Shown: one piece after another, positions 7,796-16,200 of the stretch
Position numbering within the stretch: the first letter of the stretch is position 1
How the letters are laid out: each line of letters begins with the position of its first letter
Assembly (NCBI RefSeq): GCF_937898925.1
Contig: NZ_CALDKF010000077.1
Coordinates: 1-25,096, forward strand
Source: an uncultured Methanobrevibacter sp.
Lineage (GTDB): Archaea; Methanobacteriota; Methanobacteria; Methanobacteriales; Methanobacteriaceae
Direction of reading: 5' to 3'
Length of the DNA stretch: 25,096 bases
The notes under the pieces: model-generated
What the model was told of the DNA's origin: nothing
Databases searched by the model: none
The model's input: only the letters and a program-made list of their open reading frames with translations
Translations under genes and position numbers: made by a program

Positions 7796-9379
7796 TTAAG
7801 ATTTGTTCTTAACCAAATCAATAAAGTCTCTGGAACGTTTAGTGTTAGGTTTTCTAATGCTCTTCATATTATTTATTTCACGTTTAATGCTCTTTTCACC
7901 TACTTTAAATGCATAGGATACTTCTTTTATGCTGTAATTGGAATTGGTGAATACAATAGCTGGACCTACAGCAGCATAATTCAACTTGATGTTGAGGTTC
8001 TTTATTCTTCCTTCAAACTTGAATTTCTTATGCAACAGTAAATCCATATCGGGAACAGACAAGATGTGCTCTTTTTCCTTCTCCCTTAAAAGTTCAACAA
8101 CTTGAGTGTGTGGATTCTGGAATACCTTACGCTGTTGCCTGTCTATGTCTCCACGAATGTAAGGGAAAGGTGAGCCGTAACGCTTACGCCTATCTTGGGA
8201 AGTGCATAAATAGTATTTGGAAATGTCCCACAATATCAATGTAGGGGCAATGTCTGCAAAAATCTTTGTCTTTATCTTTTCCCTTTCCTTTAGGTCTTTC
8301 TTTAATCCCCTATCAAGATGACCGAACTTGTCTATCAATCCTAACTCTTCAAGGGTCTTGTTAATCTTATCCTTTCTCCAATCCTCCAAATCGCTTGAAT
8401 CAATGAATTCAGGCTTTTCAAGATTGACAGAATATATTATCTCATCATAAATCTTAAGGTTGTTCAAATCCTTGATCTTGTCTTCAAAAATAGCTTCTCC
8501 ATGACGCTCTACAATATCTTCAGCATGCTTTACATAAGCAAGGGCCAAATTGGTGCATGTGTGCTTGTCATTGATGATGGTCGGCTTGGTTCTGTGGAAT
8601 TCCAATCTTTCAATACGAACTCCCTTACCGAATCTTCTTCTAAGCTCGTCTTCATAGCTGTCTGCAAACTCGCTGTCAAGAGGAACCCTTTTTGTGATTG
8701 TTCTGCCGTTTTCCTTATACTTGACAATAGGAGTTACTGTCTTTACAACCCCTCTTCTTTGCTGCTTTAAGATGTTTAGAACCCTTTTGAAGGATTCCCT
8801 TCCCCAACTTGAAAGACCTGACATCAAGACCATGTAATTACCGGACAATGGAAGATACGGAATTATTTCAAGTCTGTGAACACCTGAATGGTTAATCTTG
8901 AATTCAAAATTAGAGGAACCGCACTTGCAGGCCTTTCCATTATCGAGGAAACTGCTTACACGATAGGACTTCTTGCAGTCCTTGCATCTTATTTTAGCAT
9001 ATTCCTCAAGATTGCCTAATGCGATTCTATGAGCAGAAATAGCATATTTTACCCTATCAAAACTGTTCTTCTTGGCAGATGCCTTGTTTCTGAAGATTTG
9101 ATTATGGCGACTTATTTCGCCTAATTCCTCAAAATCAACATCCTCACTTACACGGGACCCATAACGATTTAAGGATCTGAATGGAGCAGTGTAACCTCTT
9201 TCATCCATGCTTTCCTTCATTTCCTGAAGCTTATCCAAATTTCCTTTAAGAAGTTCATAGATTTCTAAAAATGACTCTAAATCCTTAAAATCATTCTTTA
9301 GATTAGTTAAATCTAATCTTTCTTTCTCTATTTGATTTAGAAATTTTTCAGACTCTGTTATCATCAATGATTCATCCAT
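7796..9379 (-). CDS. DUF530-like archaeal protein with zinc-binding motif
   Basis: The 527-residue soluble protein matches, from memory, the archaeal DUF530 family of unknown function; I cannot verify by search. Residues 10-60 are predicted coiled coil. A treble-clef or ribbon-like zinc site follows (C132, C135, C151, C153). The region 165-270 is basic (WGRESFKRVLNILKQQRRG, ERLEFHRTKP) and would suit nucleic-acid contact. DRRKRYGSPFPYIRGD (about 400-420) is a striking conserved-looking basic segment. Near the C-terminus SIKEVSYAFKVGEKSIKREI looks like an HTH. CGGTGAT precedes the ATG. The next gene, 16 codons after in-line spacing of 23 bases, encodes an HTH protein. Together they suggest DNA or RNA transactions, but no reaction can be named. 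Confidence 0.75.
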   Translation of the reverse strand: MDESLMITESEKFLNQIEKERLDLTNLKNDFKDLESFLEIYELLKGNLDKLQEMKESMDERGYTAPFRSLNRYGSRVSEDVDFEELGEISRHNQIFRNKASAKKNSFDRVKYAISAHRIALGNLEEYAKIRCKDCKKSYRVSSFLDNGKACKCGSSNFEFKINHSGVHRLEIIPYLPLSGNYMVLMSGLSSWGRESFKRVLNILKQQRRGVVKTVTPIVKYKENGRTITKRVPLDSEFADSYEDELRRRFGKGVRIERLEFHRTKPTIINDKHTCTNLALAYVKHAEDIVERHGEAIFEDKIKDLNNLKIYDEIIYSVNLEKPEFIDSSDLEDWRKDKINKTLEELGLIDKFGHLDRGLKKDLKEREKIKTKIFADIAPTLILWDISKYYLCTSQDRRKRYGSPFPYIRGDIDRQQRKVFQNPHTQVVELLREKEKEHILSVPDMDLLLHKKFKFEGRIKNLNIKLNYAAVGPAIVFTNSNYSIKEVSYAFKVGEKSIKREINNMKSIRKPNTKRSRDFIDLVKNKS

Positions 9380-9399
9380 AATATCACCGTGAGGACTTT

Positions 9400-9446
9400 T
9401 ATAGGTTTGCCGCCAAGAACCTATAGTTTAATAGGATATTATAAAT
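9400..9446 (-). promoter_or_regulatory. Promoter with perfect inverted repeat before the DUF530/HTH operon
   Basis: TATAGGTT at 9400-9407 and AACCTATA at 9418-9425 are exact inverted repeats around a G/C-rich 10-base centre. A TATA-like element lies at 9437-9445 on the reverse strand, which puts the expected start of transcription near 9415, inside the palindrome. The ribosome-binding site and ATG (9379) follow. The element could be an operator, perhaps bound by the operon's own HTH product, or an RNA hairpin in the leader. Confidence 0.6.
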
Positions 9447-9519
9447 TAAATTTCGTTTAATAAAAATCTTTGTAATGATTAAATAATTATAATTATCTTA
9501 AAAATTGAAAAAAGACAAA

Positions 9520-11553
9520 TTACATAAGTAATTCGCCGATTTCACAATCATCAGGAGTTAAGATAGCTGCACTTTCAGTAGCCATGATCATTCCTTCAGA
9601 TAATTCACCCATGAGCTTAGCCGGTTTTAAATTGGTTACAACAGGTACTTTTTTGCCTACTAAATCTTCAGGAGCGTATCTTTTACCTAAACCTGCAATT
9701 ACTTGAATGGTTTTGTCACCGATATCAATTTGAGTTCTTAATAACTTGTTGGATTTTTCAATCTTTTCACATTCTAAAATCTTACCTATCTTAATTTCCA
9801 CTTTAGCAAATTCGTCAATACTAATTAAATCCATTTTTTCACCTTCATCTTTAGACTCTTTACTTTTCTTATCGTCCTTTTTATCATCTTTAGATTCGTT
9901 TTCTTGAGTCTCTAAATTCTTGTATAATTTTTCTTTTTGTGCTTCAATCACTTTATCTTCAATCTTCTTGAATAATGGTTTTGCCTTGTTGATTTCATGG
10001 CCGGTTTCCAAGAAGACCTTTGCATCATCCCAAGTGTTTTCAGTTGGAATGTTTATTATATTGCAGATTGCATCTGCCTTGTTTGGAATGTAAGGCTTTA
10101 AGAGAACAGCCATTGCCTTACATAATTGATTGGATAAGTATAAGCAGTTTGAAGCCTTTTCCATATCTTCTTTTACAGCTTTCCATGGCTCTTGGTCATT
10201 GAAGTACTTGTTACCTTTTTTGGCAGTCAATATGATTTCAACCAAACCTTCCCTGAATTTCATGTCAGCAATCAAATCCCCTACCTTATCAGGCAATTCC
10301 TTGATTGCTTGCTCAAATTCCAAGTCAGCTTCACTTGGGTTTTTATATTCTGGCACTTTTCCATCAAAGAACTTCTTGGTGAAAGTGAATGTTCTGTGGA
10401 GGAAGTTACCGATTACATCTGCCAATTCATCGTTTACCCTTCTTTGGAACTCATCCCAAGAGAAGTCAGTGTCCTTATTCAATGGAGCATTGATTGTAAG
10501 GTAGTATCTTAATAAATCTGAATCGAAGTCCTTTACGAAGTCTGCCACCCAAACAACCCAGTTCTTACTGGTGGACATCTTTCTGCCTTCAAGTGAAAGG
10601 AACTCTCCTGCAAAGATGTCATCAGGCAATTTGCAGTCACGTCCAAGCAACATTGCAGGCCAGAACAATGAGTGGTGGTAAATGATATCCTTACCGATGA
10701 AATGAACAACGTGACCATTCCAATAGTCTTCCCATGGAATGCCAGTTCTTCTGGACCAAGCTGCAGCAGAGGACATGTAACCGATGAATGCTTCTCCCCA
10801 TACGTAAATAACCTTACCTTCTGCACCTTCTAAAGGTACTGGAATACCCCATTTCATGTCACGGGTCATGATCCAGTCCTGAAGACCTTCCTTCAACCAG
10901 TTTTGTGCATAGTTCCTTACGTTTGGAGGTAAGTATGGGTTTGTGCTTATGTATTCTTCAAGAGGCTTTTGGAAATGACTTAATTTAAAGAAGTACTGTG
11001 TACTGTCACGAATGACTGGAGTGTTTCCGCAAGTCAAGCATTTAGGTTCAACGAGTTCAATAGGGTCCAATGCTCTACCACAAACTTCACAGTGGTCTCC
11101 TCTTGCTTCTGCACCGCATACTGGACAGATTCCTTCAACATATCTGTCTGGCAAGAACTTTTCACAGTTTTCACAGTAAAGCTGTTGGATGGTTTCCTCA
11201 TAGATCAAGCCCTTATTATAGAGGTACTTGAAGAAGTTCTGTGAGATTTGATAGTGAATCTCATCAGTTGTCCTTGCAAAGTTATCAAAGGAAATGTCAC
11301 AGCTATTAATGTCTTCTACAATCATGTCATGGTAACGTTTTGCAACCTCAATAGGTTCCTTGCCTTCAGCATCTGCCTTTACAGCAATTGGAGTACCATG
11401 CTCGTCAGTTGCACAAACCATCAATACATCATTTCCAGCCATACGGTTGTATCTTGCATAGATGTCAGCTGGAATGTAAGTGGATCTCAAATGCCCTAAA
11501 TGACATGGACCATTTGCATATGGAAGTGCACATGAAATAAATATTTTAGTCAA
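9520..11553 (-). CDS. metG: Methionyl-tRNA synthetase with C-terminal tRNA-binding domain
   Basis: The enzyme charges tRNA-Met with methionine. It has 677 residues. The class I signature is HLGH (18-21) and KMSTS (325-329). Eight cysteines between 127 and 175 (C127, C130, C143, C146, C155, C158, C172, C175) form the two zinc knuckles of the connective domain. A Lys/Asp/Glu/Ser-rich linker at about 545-573 joins the catalytic and anticodon part to a Trbp111/EMAP-like domain (574-677, with VAGLGKRY and GMIMATES). Some archaea encode that domain separately; here it is fused. The start codon is TTG at 11553, supported by AGAGGA about seven bases upstream and by the immediate MTKIFISCALPY-type beginning. 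A TATA-like element lies near 11611-11622. Confidence 0.97.
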   Translation of the reverse strand: MTKIFISCALPYANGPCHLGHLRSTYIPADIYARYNRMAGNDVLMVCATDEHGTPIAVKADAEGKEPIEVAKRYHDMIVEDINSCDISFDNFARTTDEIHYQISQNFFKYLYNKGLIYEETIQQLYCENCEKFLPDRYVEGICPVCGAEARGDHCEVCGRALDPIELVEPKCLTCGNTPVIRDSTQYFFKLSHFQKPLEEYISTNPYLPPNVRNYAQNWLKEGLQDWIMTRDMKWGIPVPLEGAEGKVIYVWGEAFIGYMSSAAAWSRRTGIPWEDYWNGHVVHFIGKDIIYHHSLFWPAMLLGRDCKLPDDIFAGEFLSLEGRKMSTSKNWVVWVADFVKDFDSDLLRYYLTINAPLNKDTDFSWDEFQRRVNDELADVIGNFLHRTFTFTKKFFDGKVPEYKNPSEADLEFEQAIKELPDKVGDLIADMKFREGLVEIILTAKKGNKYFNDQEPWKAVKEDMEKASNCLYLSNQLCKAMAVLLKPYIPNKADAICNIINIPTENTWDDAKVFLETGHEINKAKPLFKKIEDKVIEAQKEKLYKNLETQENESKDDKKDDKKSKESKDEGEKMDLISIDEFAKVEIKIGKILECEKIEKSNKLLRTQIDIGDKTIQVIAGLGKRYAPEDLVGKKVPVVTNLKPAKLMGELSEGMIMATESAAILTPDDCEIGELLM

Positions 11554-11913
11554 TTAAATCCTCTCCAATAATCCGATAGTATTTTTAGTTATTTTAATTA
11601 ATTTTTAAATGCTTTATAAAATTGAAAATTAAATCTTAAATGATAATAATAAAAATTGATTATAATAAAAGATTTATCATTATATTATATATTTACAGTT
11701 ATATAAATAAGTAGTGATTTTTAAGAAAAATAGTGCAAAAATAAAAATTAAAATTTGCAAATATAGTTAAAAAAATATTATTTTTTTAAGAGAAAAATAG
11801 CTGATTGAACTAAATTAAAAAGAGAAAAAATGAATTAGAATTTAAATGTAAAAATAAAAATTAAACATTGCAAAAAGAATAAAAAAAGAAAATAAAATAA
11901 ATAAAAAGTTTAT
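11554..11913. other. 360-bp AT-rich intergenic region
   Basis: It holds the metG promoter on the left (TATA-like RC at about 11611-11622). T runs on the reverse strand at about 11765-11785 and 11880-11905 would end the flavoprotein transcript. A second TATA-like run at 11683-11706 has no assigned gene. No coding frame or structured RNA is supportable. Confidence 0.5.
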
Positions 11914-13251
11914 TTAATTATCAAACTTCTTACTTACTTCCTCTACAGCCATTACCAATGGGTCAATAACCATAGACACTGGAGGTGCATAAGCAAACTC
12001 CATATTGCTTAATTCAAAGCATGTAAGCTCTTGAGTGATAGCTAAAGTCATTGTATCAATTCTTTCAGCCACCCTTTCCTCTGCAATGATTTGGCATCCA
12101 ATGATTGTACCATCTGCATCACAGATTACCTTAACGTTCATTGGCTTAGCATTTGGATAGTATCTTGCCCTTGTCAATGCTTCAACCTTTGCTACAACTG
12201 CCTTGATGCTGTTCTGTTGAGCAAAGCTTCTTGTAAGGCCTACTGCACCGAATTCCAATTTACCCACTTTGGAAACCATTGAATTCAAGACAGGATTGAA
12301 TCTTGAACGTTTTCCTGCAAGGGTTTGAGCCAATGTCTTCGCTTGCCTTACAGCAGTTGTACCTAATTGGGAAACTGTGTTTGATCTAAGTATTGCACTG
12401 TAGGACTCTACACAATCACCAACTGCATAAACATCAGGCACACTTGTTGCCATTCTGTCATTTACAAGCACAGCCCATCTTCCACAGTCACATCCAGCCA
12501 TTTTAGGCAATGTAAGCTCTGCCCTTACACCAGTAGCCAAGATGACCATATCTGCATTCGCTTCAGTTCCATCTTCAAAGACTGCGGTCTTCACTCTGCC
12601 ATCTTCACCTTTAAGCTCAGTGATAGGTTGGCCGAGCACAACATCAATGCCTTCACTAATCAAGTAGTCTGTAATTATTTTAGCCATATCCGGGTCTAAG
12701 GAACGTGGAACGATTTGAGGCAACATTTCACATAATGTTACCTTCAATCCCATTTTCTTGAATGCATATGCTATTTCAATACCGATTAATCCTGCACCTG
12801 TAACCAAAGCGCTTTCACAGTTTCCAGCCCATTCCTTGACTCTTTTACCGTCATCCAAGGTCCTTATCTTGAATACACCATCTAAATCAACCCCTTTCAT
12901 AGGAGGTACAAATGGACTTCCACCAGTAGCCAATACCAATTTGTCATAGCTCATGGTATTCTCTTTCCCATCCTTTAGATAGGTTACTGTTTTTTTAGCG
13001 CTATCAACAGCAGTGACTTCAGTCTCAAGCATGACATCAATGTTCTTTGCCTTGTAATCATCAACAGATCTCATTACGATATCATCAAATGAATGGATTC
13101 TATCTGACAATACGTAAGGGATAGCACAAGGGGAATAAGAGACATGATTATCTCTTGTAAGTACAATAATTTCAACTTCCTTATCTAATCTTCTAAGGTT
13201 TGAAGCTGTGGATATTCCTCCAGCTCCACCACCAACGATAACAACTTTCAT
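11914..13251 (-). CDS. FAD-dependent pyridine nucleotide-disulfide oxidoreductase, CoA-disulfide reductase/NADH oxidase type
   Basis: The 445-residue flavoprotein has an N-terminal FAD site (GGGAGG, 7-12), the single redox Cys C42 in SYSPCAIPY, an NAD(P)H site (TGAGLIG, 151-157), the second FAD motif VYAVGDC (274-280) and a C-terminal dimerisation domain with YAPPVS. One active Cys rather than a CxxxxC pair, with the SxxPCxxPY context, is typical of CoA-disulfide reductases and H2O-forming NADH oxidases. In a strict anaerobe it may remove oxygen or keep thiol cofactors reduced, but the substrate cannot be read from sequence. The two Tyr used by some CoA-disulfide reductases were not assigned. 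AGGAT precedes the ATG. The gene appears monocistronic, with a TATA-like element near 13300-13308. Confidence 0.9.
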   Translation of the reverse strand: MKVVIVGGGAGGISTASNLRRLDKEVEIIVLTRDNHVSYSPCAIPYVLSDRIHSFDDIVMRSVDDYKAKNIDVMLETEVTAVDSAKKTVTYLKDGKENTMSYDKLVLATGGSPFVPPMKGVDLDGVFKIRTLDDGKRVKEWAGNCESALVTGAGLIGIEIAYAFKKMGLKVTLCEMLPQIVPRSLDPDMAKIITDYLISEGIDVVLGQPITELKGEDGRVKTAVFEDGTEANADMVILATGVRAELTLPKMAGCDCGRWAVLVNDRMATSVPDVYAVGDCVESYSAILRSNTVSQLGTTAVRQAKTLAQTLAGKRSRFNPVLNSMVSKVGKLEFGAVGLTRSFAQQNSIKAVVAKVEALTRARYYPNAKPMNVKVICDADGTIIGCQIIAEERVAERIDTMTLAITQELTCFELSNMEFAYAPPVSMVIDPLVMAVEEVSKKFDN

Positions 13252-13603
13252 TTGCTCAAATCCTAAATAAATACATTATTCTTTATAGTTAGTTGAATTT
13301 TGAATTATAAACATTCTAATAAATTAATAAGAAGAGATTAATCAATTTTAAACATAATGAATAAATTTGAAAAATTATTGAATAAAAATTAATTTAAAAG
13401 AGAATTAATTAATATTAGAATTATATTAAATTTTCTCAATTCTATTATATATACTATTCTTTAAGTAAGTGAATGATTTAAAAAAATAGTTAAAAATTGA
13501 TGAAAAGAAAAATGAAAAACTAATTAAAAATAAAATAAATTAAAATAAAAATAAATTAAAAAAAATAAGAAAAAAATAAGAAAAAAATAAAAATACCATA
13601 AAA
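13252..13603. other. 352-bp AT-rich intergenic region
   Basis: It contains the promoter of the flavoprotein on the left. A second TATA-like run (about 13443-13455) could give a longer leader. T-rich tracts on the reverse strand (about 13555-13592) probably terminate rpiA. I see no gene or folded RNA. Confidence 0.5.
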
Positions 13604-14272
13604 CTATAAGTATTTTACACCATCTTTAGAACCGATAATGACCTTATCAACCATTTCAGTGAACAATCCATTCTCTACAACACCTGGAATGGTATTCAAC
13701 TCTTTTTCCATAGGTATAGGATTGTCTATTTGACCAAATGCAACATCCAAGATGAAGTTTCCATTATCAGTTATTACAGGCCCATCTTTAGCTTGACCCA
13801 TTCTTATGTCCACTTTACCACCCATATCCTCCAATGCCTTTGTTACAGGATTTAAGGACTCTGGAATGATTTCAATAGGAAGGGGGAAAGCGCCTAAGAC
13901 ATCTACAAGCTTGGATTCATCTGCAATGATAACAAGCTCATCTGCAGAATAATCAACAATCTTTTCCAAAGTGTGTGCTGCTCCTCCACCCTTGATTAAA
14001 TTGAAGTCTGGATCGATTTCATCAGCACCATCAACAGCCAAATCGATTTCATGTTCACTAAGGTCTGTAAGTGGAATGTTCCATTGGCGAGCAAGCAATC
14101 TTGATTGGAAAGAAGTTGGAATTCCAATGACTTCAATTCCTTCATCCCTTACTCTCATACCTACCTTTTCAATAAAGTAAAGGGTGGTTGAACCTGTACC
14201 AAGACCTAAAACCTGACCGTCTTTTACCAAATCAGCTGCAGCATAACCGCAATCCTTTTTCATTTGACTCAT
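13604..14272 (-). CDS. rpiA: Ribose-5-phosphate isomerase A
   Basis: The enzyme interconverts ribose 5-phosphate and ribulose 5-phosphate in pentose supply. From ATG at 14272 it has 222 residues, the usual size. Phosphate and substrate motifs are GLGTGST (23-29), DGADEID (81-87) and KGGGA (94-98), followed by the Glu of HTLEK as the usual catalytic base. A TTG at 14284 would add four residues, but it overlaps the GGTG ribosome-binding site, so the ATG is preferred. It lies about 75 bases downstream of UPF0179 on the same strand and may share its message. Methanogens lack the oxidative pentose pathway, so this enzyme connects ribulose-monophosphate or other routes to ribose (family knowledge). 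Confidence 0.96.
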   Translation of the reverse strand: MSQMKKDCGYAAADLVKDGQVLGLGTGSTTLYFIEKVGMRVRDEGIEVIGIPTSFQSRLLARQWNIPLTDLSEHEIDLAVDGADEIDPDFNLIKGGGAAHTLEKIVDYSADELVIIADESKLVDVLGAFPLPIEIIPESLNPVTKALEDMGGKVDIRMGQAKDGPVITDNGNFILDVAFGQIDNPIPMEKELNTIPGVVENGLFTEMVDKVIIGSKDGVKYL

Positions 14273-14346
14273 AATTAACACCAAATAATAATCATTAATA
14301 ATATAAACTAATTATCGTAAATTGAAACTATGCATAATAAATTAAA

Positions 14347-14787
14347 TTATTTATCTTGAATTTTAACAATGCATTTAACCAATGCGTTTCCTTTAGGACA
14401 GTCCTTGAACTTACCTAAATCCTTTACATAAACTCCCTTCTCCTCTTTGGAGATTCCATCTGGGAAACACATATGCCTGAAATCACAGTCCTTGTTTGAA
14501 CATCCTTGACGTTTGAAGTCAAAGCTTGATCCTTCAAAGACCCCTTTTGAATCAGTTAGGATAGTGAATTCCGCATTCTCAACAGCAACCACTTGAACCT
14601 TATCGTTCTCATGGATAGGGCATTTCTGTTCAACATCCCTAACTTCTGTAATTGTATACCTATGACCTTTCTTTAGGGAGTCTACACATGATGCCTTGAA
14701 CCTGCAGTCCGAACATTCCTCTGCGGGCTCATAAAATACAAAGCTCACTCCTTCCCTTGCCAATTCCTTACCAATCAATGTAATCAT
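14347..14787 (-). CDS. UPF0179 family Cys-rich protein
   Basis: The 146-residue protein fits the archaeal UPF0179 family, which has no established function that I know. Nine cysteines (25, 28, 34, 56, 96, 101, 107, 130, 139) are grouped as CSDCRFKASC, CSNKDCDFRHMC and two singles. This suggests zinc or iron-sulfur binding, and two sites are possible. There is no signal peptide. GGAATGAT-like bases precede the ATG. The gene sits between egsA and rpiA on the same strand. A 6-bp hairpin (TGAATC at 14848-14853, GATTCA at 14861-14866) in the gap after egsA may partly end the upstream transcript. The neighbours are unrelated enzymes, so context gives no clear role. Confidence 0.88.
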   Translation of the reverse strand: MITLIGKELAREGVSFVFYEPAEECSDCRFKASCVDSLKKGHRYTITEVRDVEQKCPIHENDKVQVVAVENAEFTILTDSKGVFEGSSFDFKRQGCSNKDCDFRHMCFPDGISKEEKGVYVKDLGKFKDCPKGNALVKCIVKIQDK

Positions 14788-14882
14788 ATAATCATTCCTT
14801 TATAAATTTTAAACTTATTGAACACACTAAAAACTTAAAAGGAAACATGAATCTTAAACAGATTCAAGAATAATAATCAAAG

Positions 14883-15926
14883 CTAAATGACTTCAGTCTT
14901 CTTAGCCAATTTAATAGCTGCATCTCTTGTCAGCCCATTATCGCCTAAAATGGTGTATCTTTCTGGTCTTATTGTATGGGCAATTGTCAATGCTTCAATG
15001 ATTTCATCATCATCTACACCCAATTCAGCTGCAGTTGTTGGAGCGCCTATTGTCTTTAATATATTTTGAATGGATCTCCAATCTCCACCATGCAAATGCA
15101 TCATCATAATTGTTCCTACACCACATTGCTCACCATGCAATGCATGCTTTTTGGCAACTCTATCCAAAGCATGGCTGAATAAGTGTTCTGAACCGCTTGC
15201 AGGTCTTGATGAACCTGCAATGCTTATTGCCATACCACTGCTGAACAATGACTTAACAACAATTCTTGCACTTTCCTCAAGCCCTTCCTTAATACTGTCG
15301 GAAGACTTTATGATAAGCTTTGCAGTCATTTCAGACAATGCAGCAGCAGACTCGCTGTATGGCTCATTTCTTAATCTGTATGCCAATTTCCAATCCTTTA
15401 TTGCAGTGTAATTGGAGACAATATCTGCACAACCGGAAGCAATTAATCTAAAAGGAGAATCGTTAATGATGCCTGTATCAGCTACAACAGCCATAGGAGA
15501 ATTAGCGCTTTTGGAAACTGAACCCATATCATTTTTTATTGAAGCCATTGGTGATGCTATACCATCGTGGGAAGCGGTTGTTGGAACAGAAATGAAATAG
15601 TTATGTGCATTTGTGGAAGCAAGCTTTGCTACATCAATGATCTTTCCTCCACCTACACCTAAGACTACAGAAGCGTTAGCTATTCTTTCTTGCACCATCT
15701 CAACAGACTCCATTGAAGCATCCTTTACCTTTACAACTTCAACTCCAAAGTCAGACTTTTCCAAAGCTTCTACTGTACGCTTACCTGCCACATCAAATGT
15801 ATGAAAACCTGATACGACAAGAGCTTCATCAAACAAGCGTAAATTCTTGCATATTTCACCTATGTCATCAAGGACATTAGGTCCAATATGCACTTCTCTT
15901 GGCATTTGAATTGTTTTAGAATCCAT
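14883..15926 (-). CDS. egsA: sn-glycerol-1-phosphate dehydrogenase
   Basis: The enzyme reduces dihydroxyacetone phosphate to sn-glycerol-1-phosphate with NAD(P)H. This is the step that gives archaeal lipids their stereochemistry. The protein has 347 residues. The nucleotide-binding Gly-rich segment is GVGGGKIIDVAK (90-101), followed by SVPTTASHDGIASP (113-126). D168 in GCADIV, H248 in SGSEH and H264 in ALHGEQ fit the metal ligands of this iron/zinc alcohol-dehydrogenase-like family. AAGGAGAT stands before the ATG at 15926, an excellent ribosome-binding site. It is the first gene of a possible egsA-UPF0179-rpiA run, divergent from proS. Glycerol dehydrogenase is the nearest alternative, but the archaeal motifs make EgsA clear. 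Confidence 0.97.
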   Translation of the reverse strand: MDSKTIQMPREVHIGPNVLDDIGEICKNLRLFDEALVVSGFHTFDVAGKRTVEALEKSDFGVEVVKVKDASMESVEMVQERIANASVVLGVGGGKIIDVAKLASTNAHNYFISVPTTASHDGIASPMASIKNDMGSVSKSANSPMAVVADTGIINDSPFRLIASGCADIVSNYTAIKDWKLAYRLRNEPYSESAAALSEMTAKLIIKSSDSIKEGLEESARIVVKSLFSSGMAISIAGSSRPASGSEHLFSHALDRVAKKHALHGEQCGVGTIMMMHLHGGDWRSIQNILKTIGAPTTAAELGVDDDEIIEALTIAHTIRPERYTILGDNGLTRDAAIKLAKKTEVI

Positions 15927-16200
15927 ATTATCTCCTTAAAAATCAATTTTCCATTGAATAATTTTTTAGAATCTATAATATTCTTAAATTTTTAGCATGT
16001 TATTTAATATTATTTTAATATATGTTTTCAATAAATTAAATAAGTTTTGCTTTAAAAGTCTTCTACTAAAAAACTATATAATAAATTAAAAACATAATAA
16101 TACTATTATAAAATAAATCAATGATAAAAAAGTAATATAAAAATTTTATTAATGATTTAACAATTTAAAACTTATTATTTTATAAAAATTAGGTGATAAT

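Noticed and set aside
10130..10512. Two forward-strand frames of over 100 codons inside metG
   Set aside because: They lie wholly antisense to a clear MetRS gene and have no ribosome-binding site or domain.
14848..14866. TGAATC/GATTCA hairpin after egsA as a definite terminator
   Set aside because: The stem is only 6 bp and the T run after it is interrupted. It may be partial, so it is mentioned only under UPF0179.
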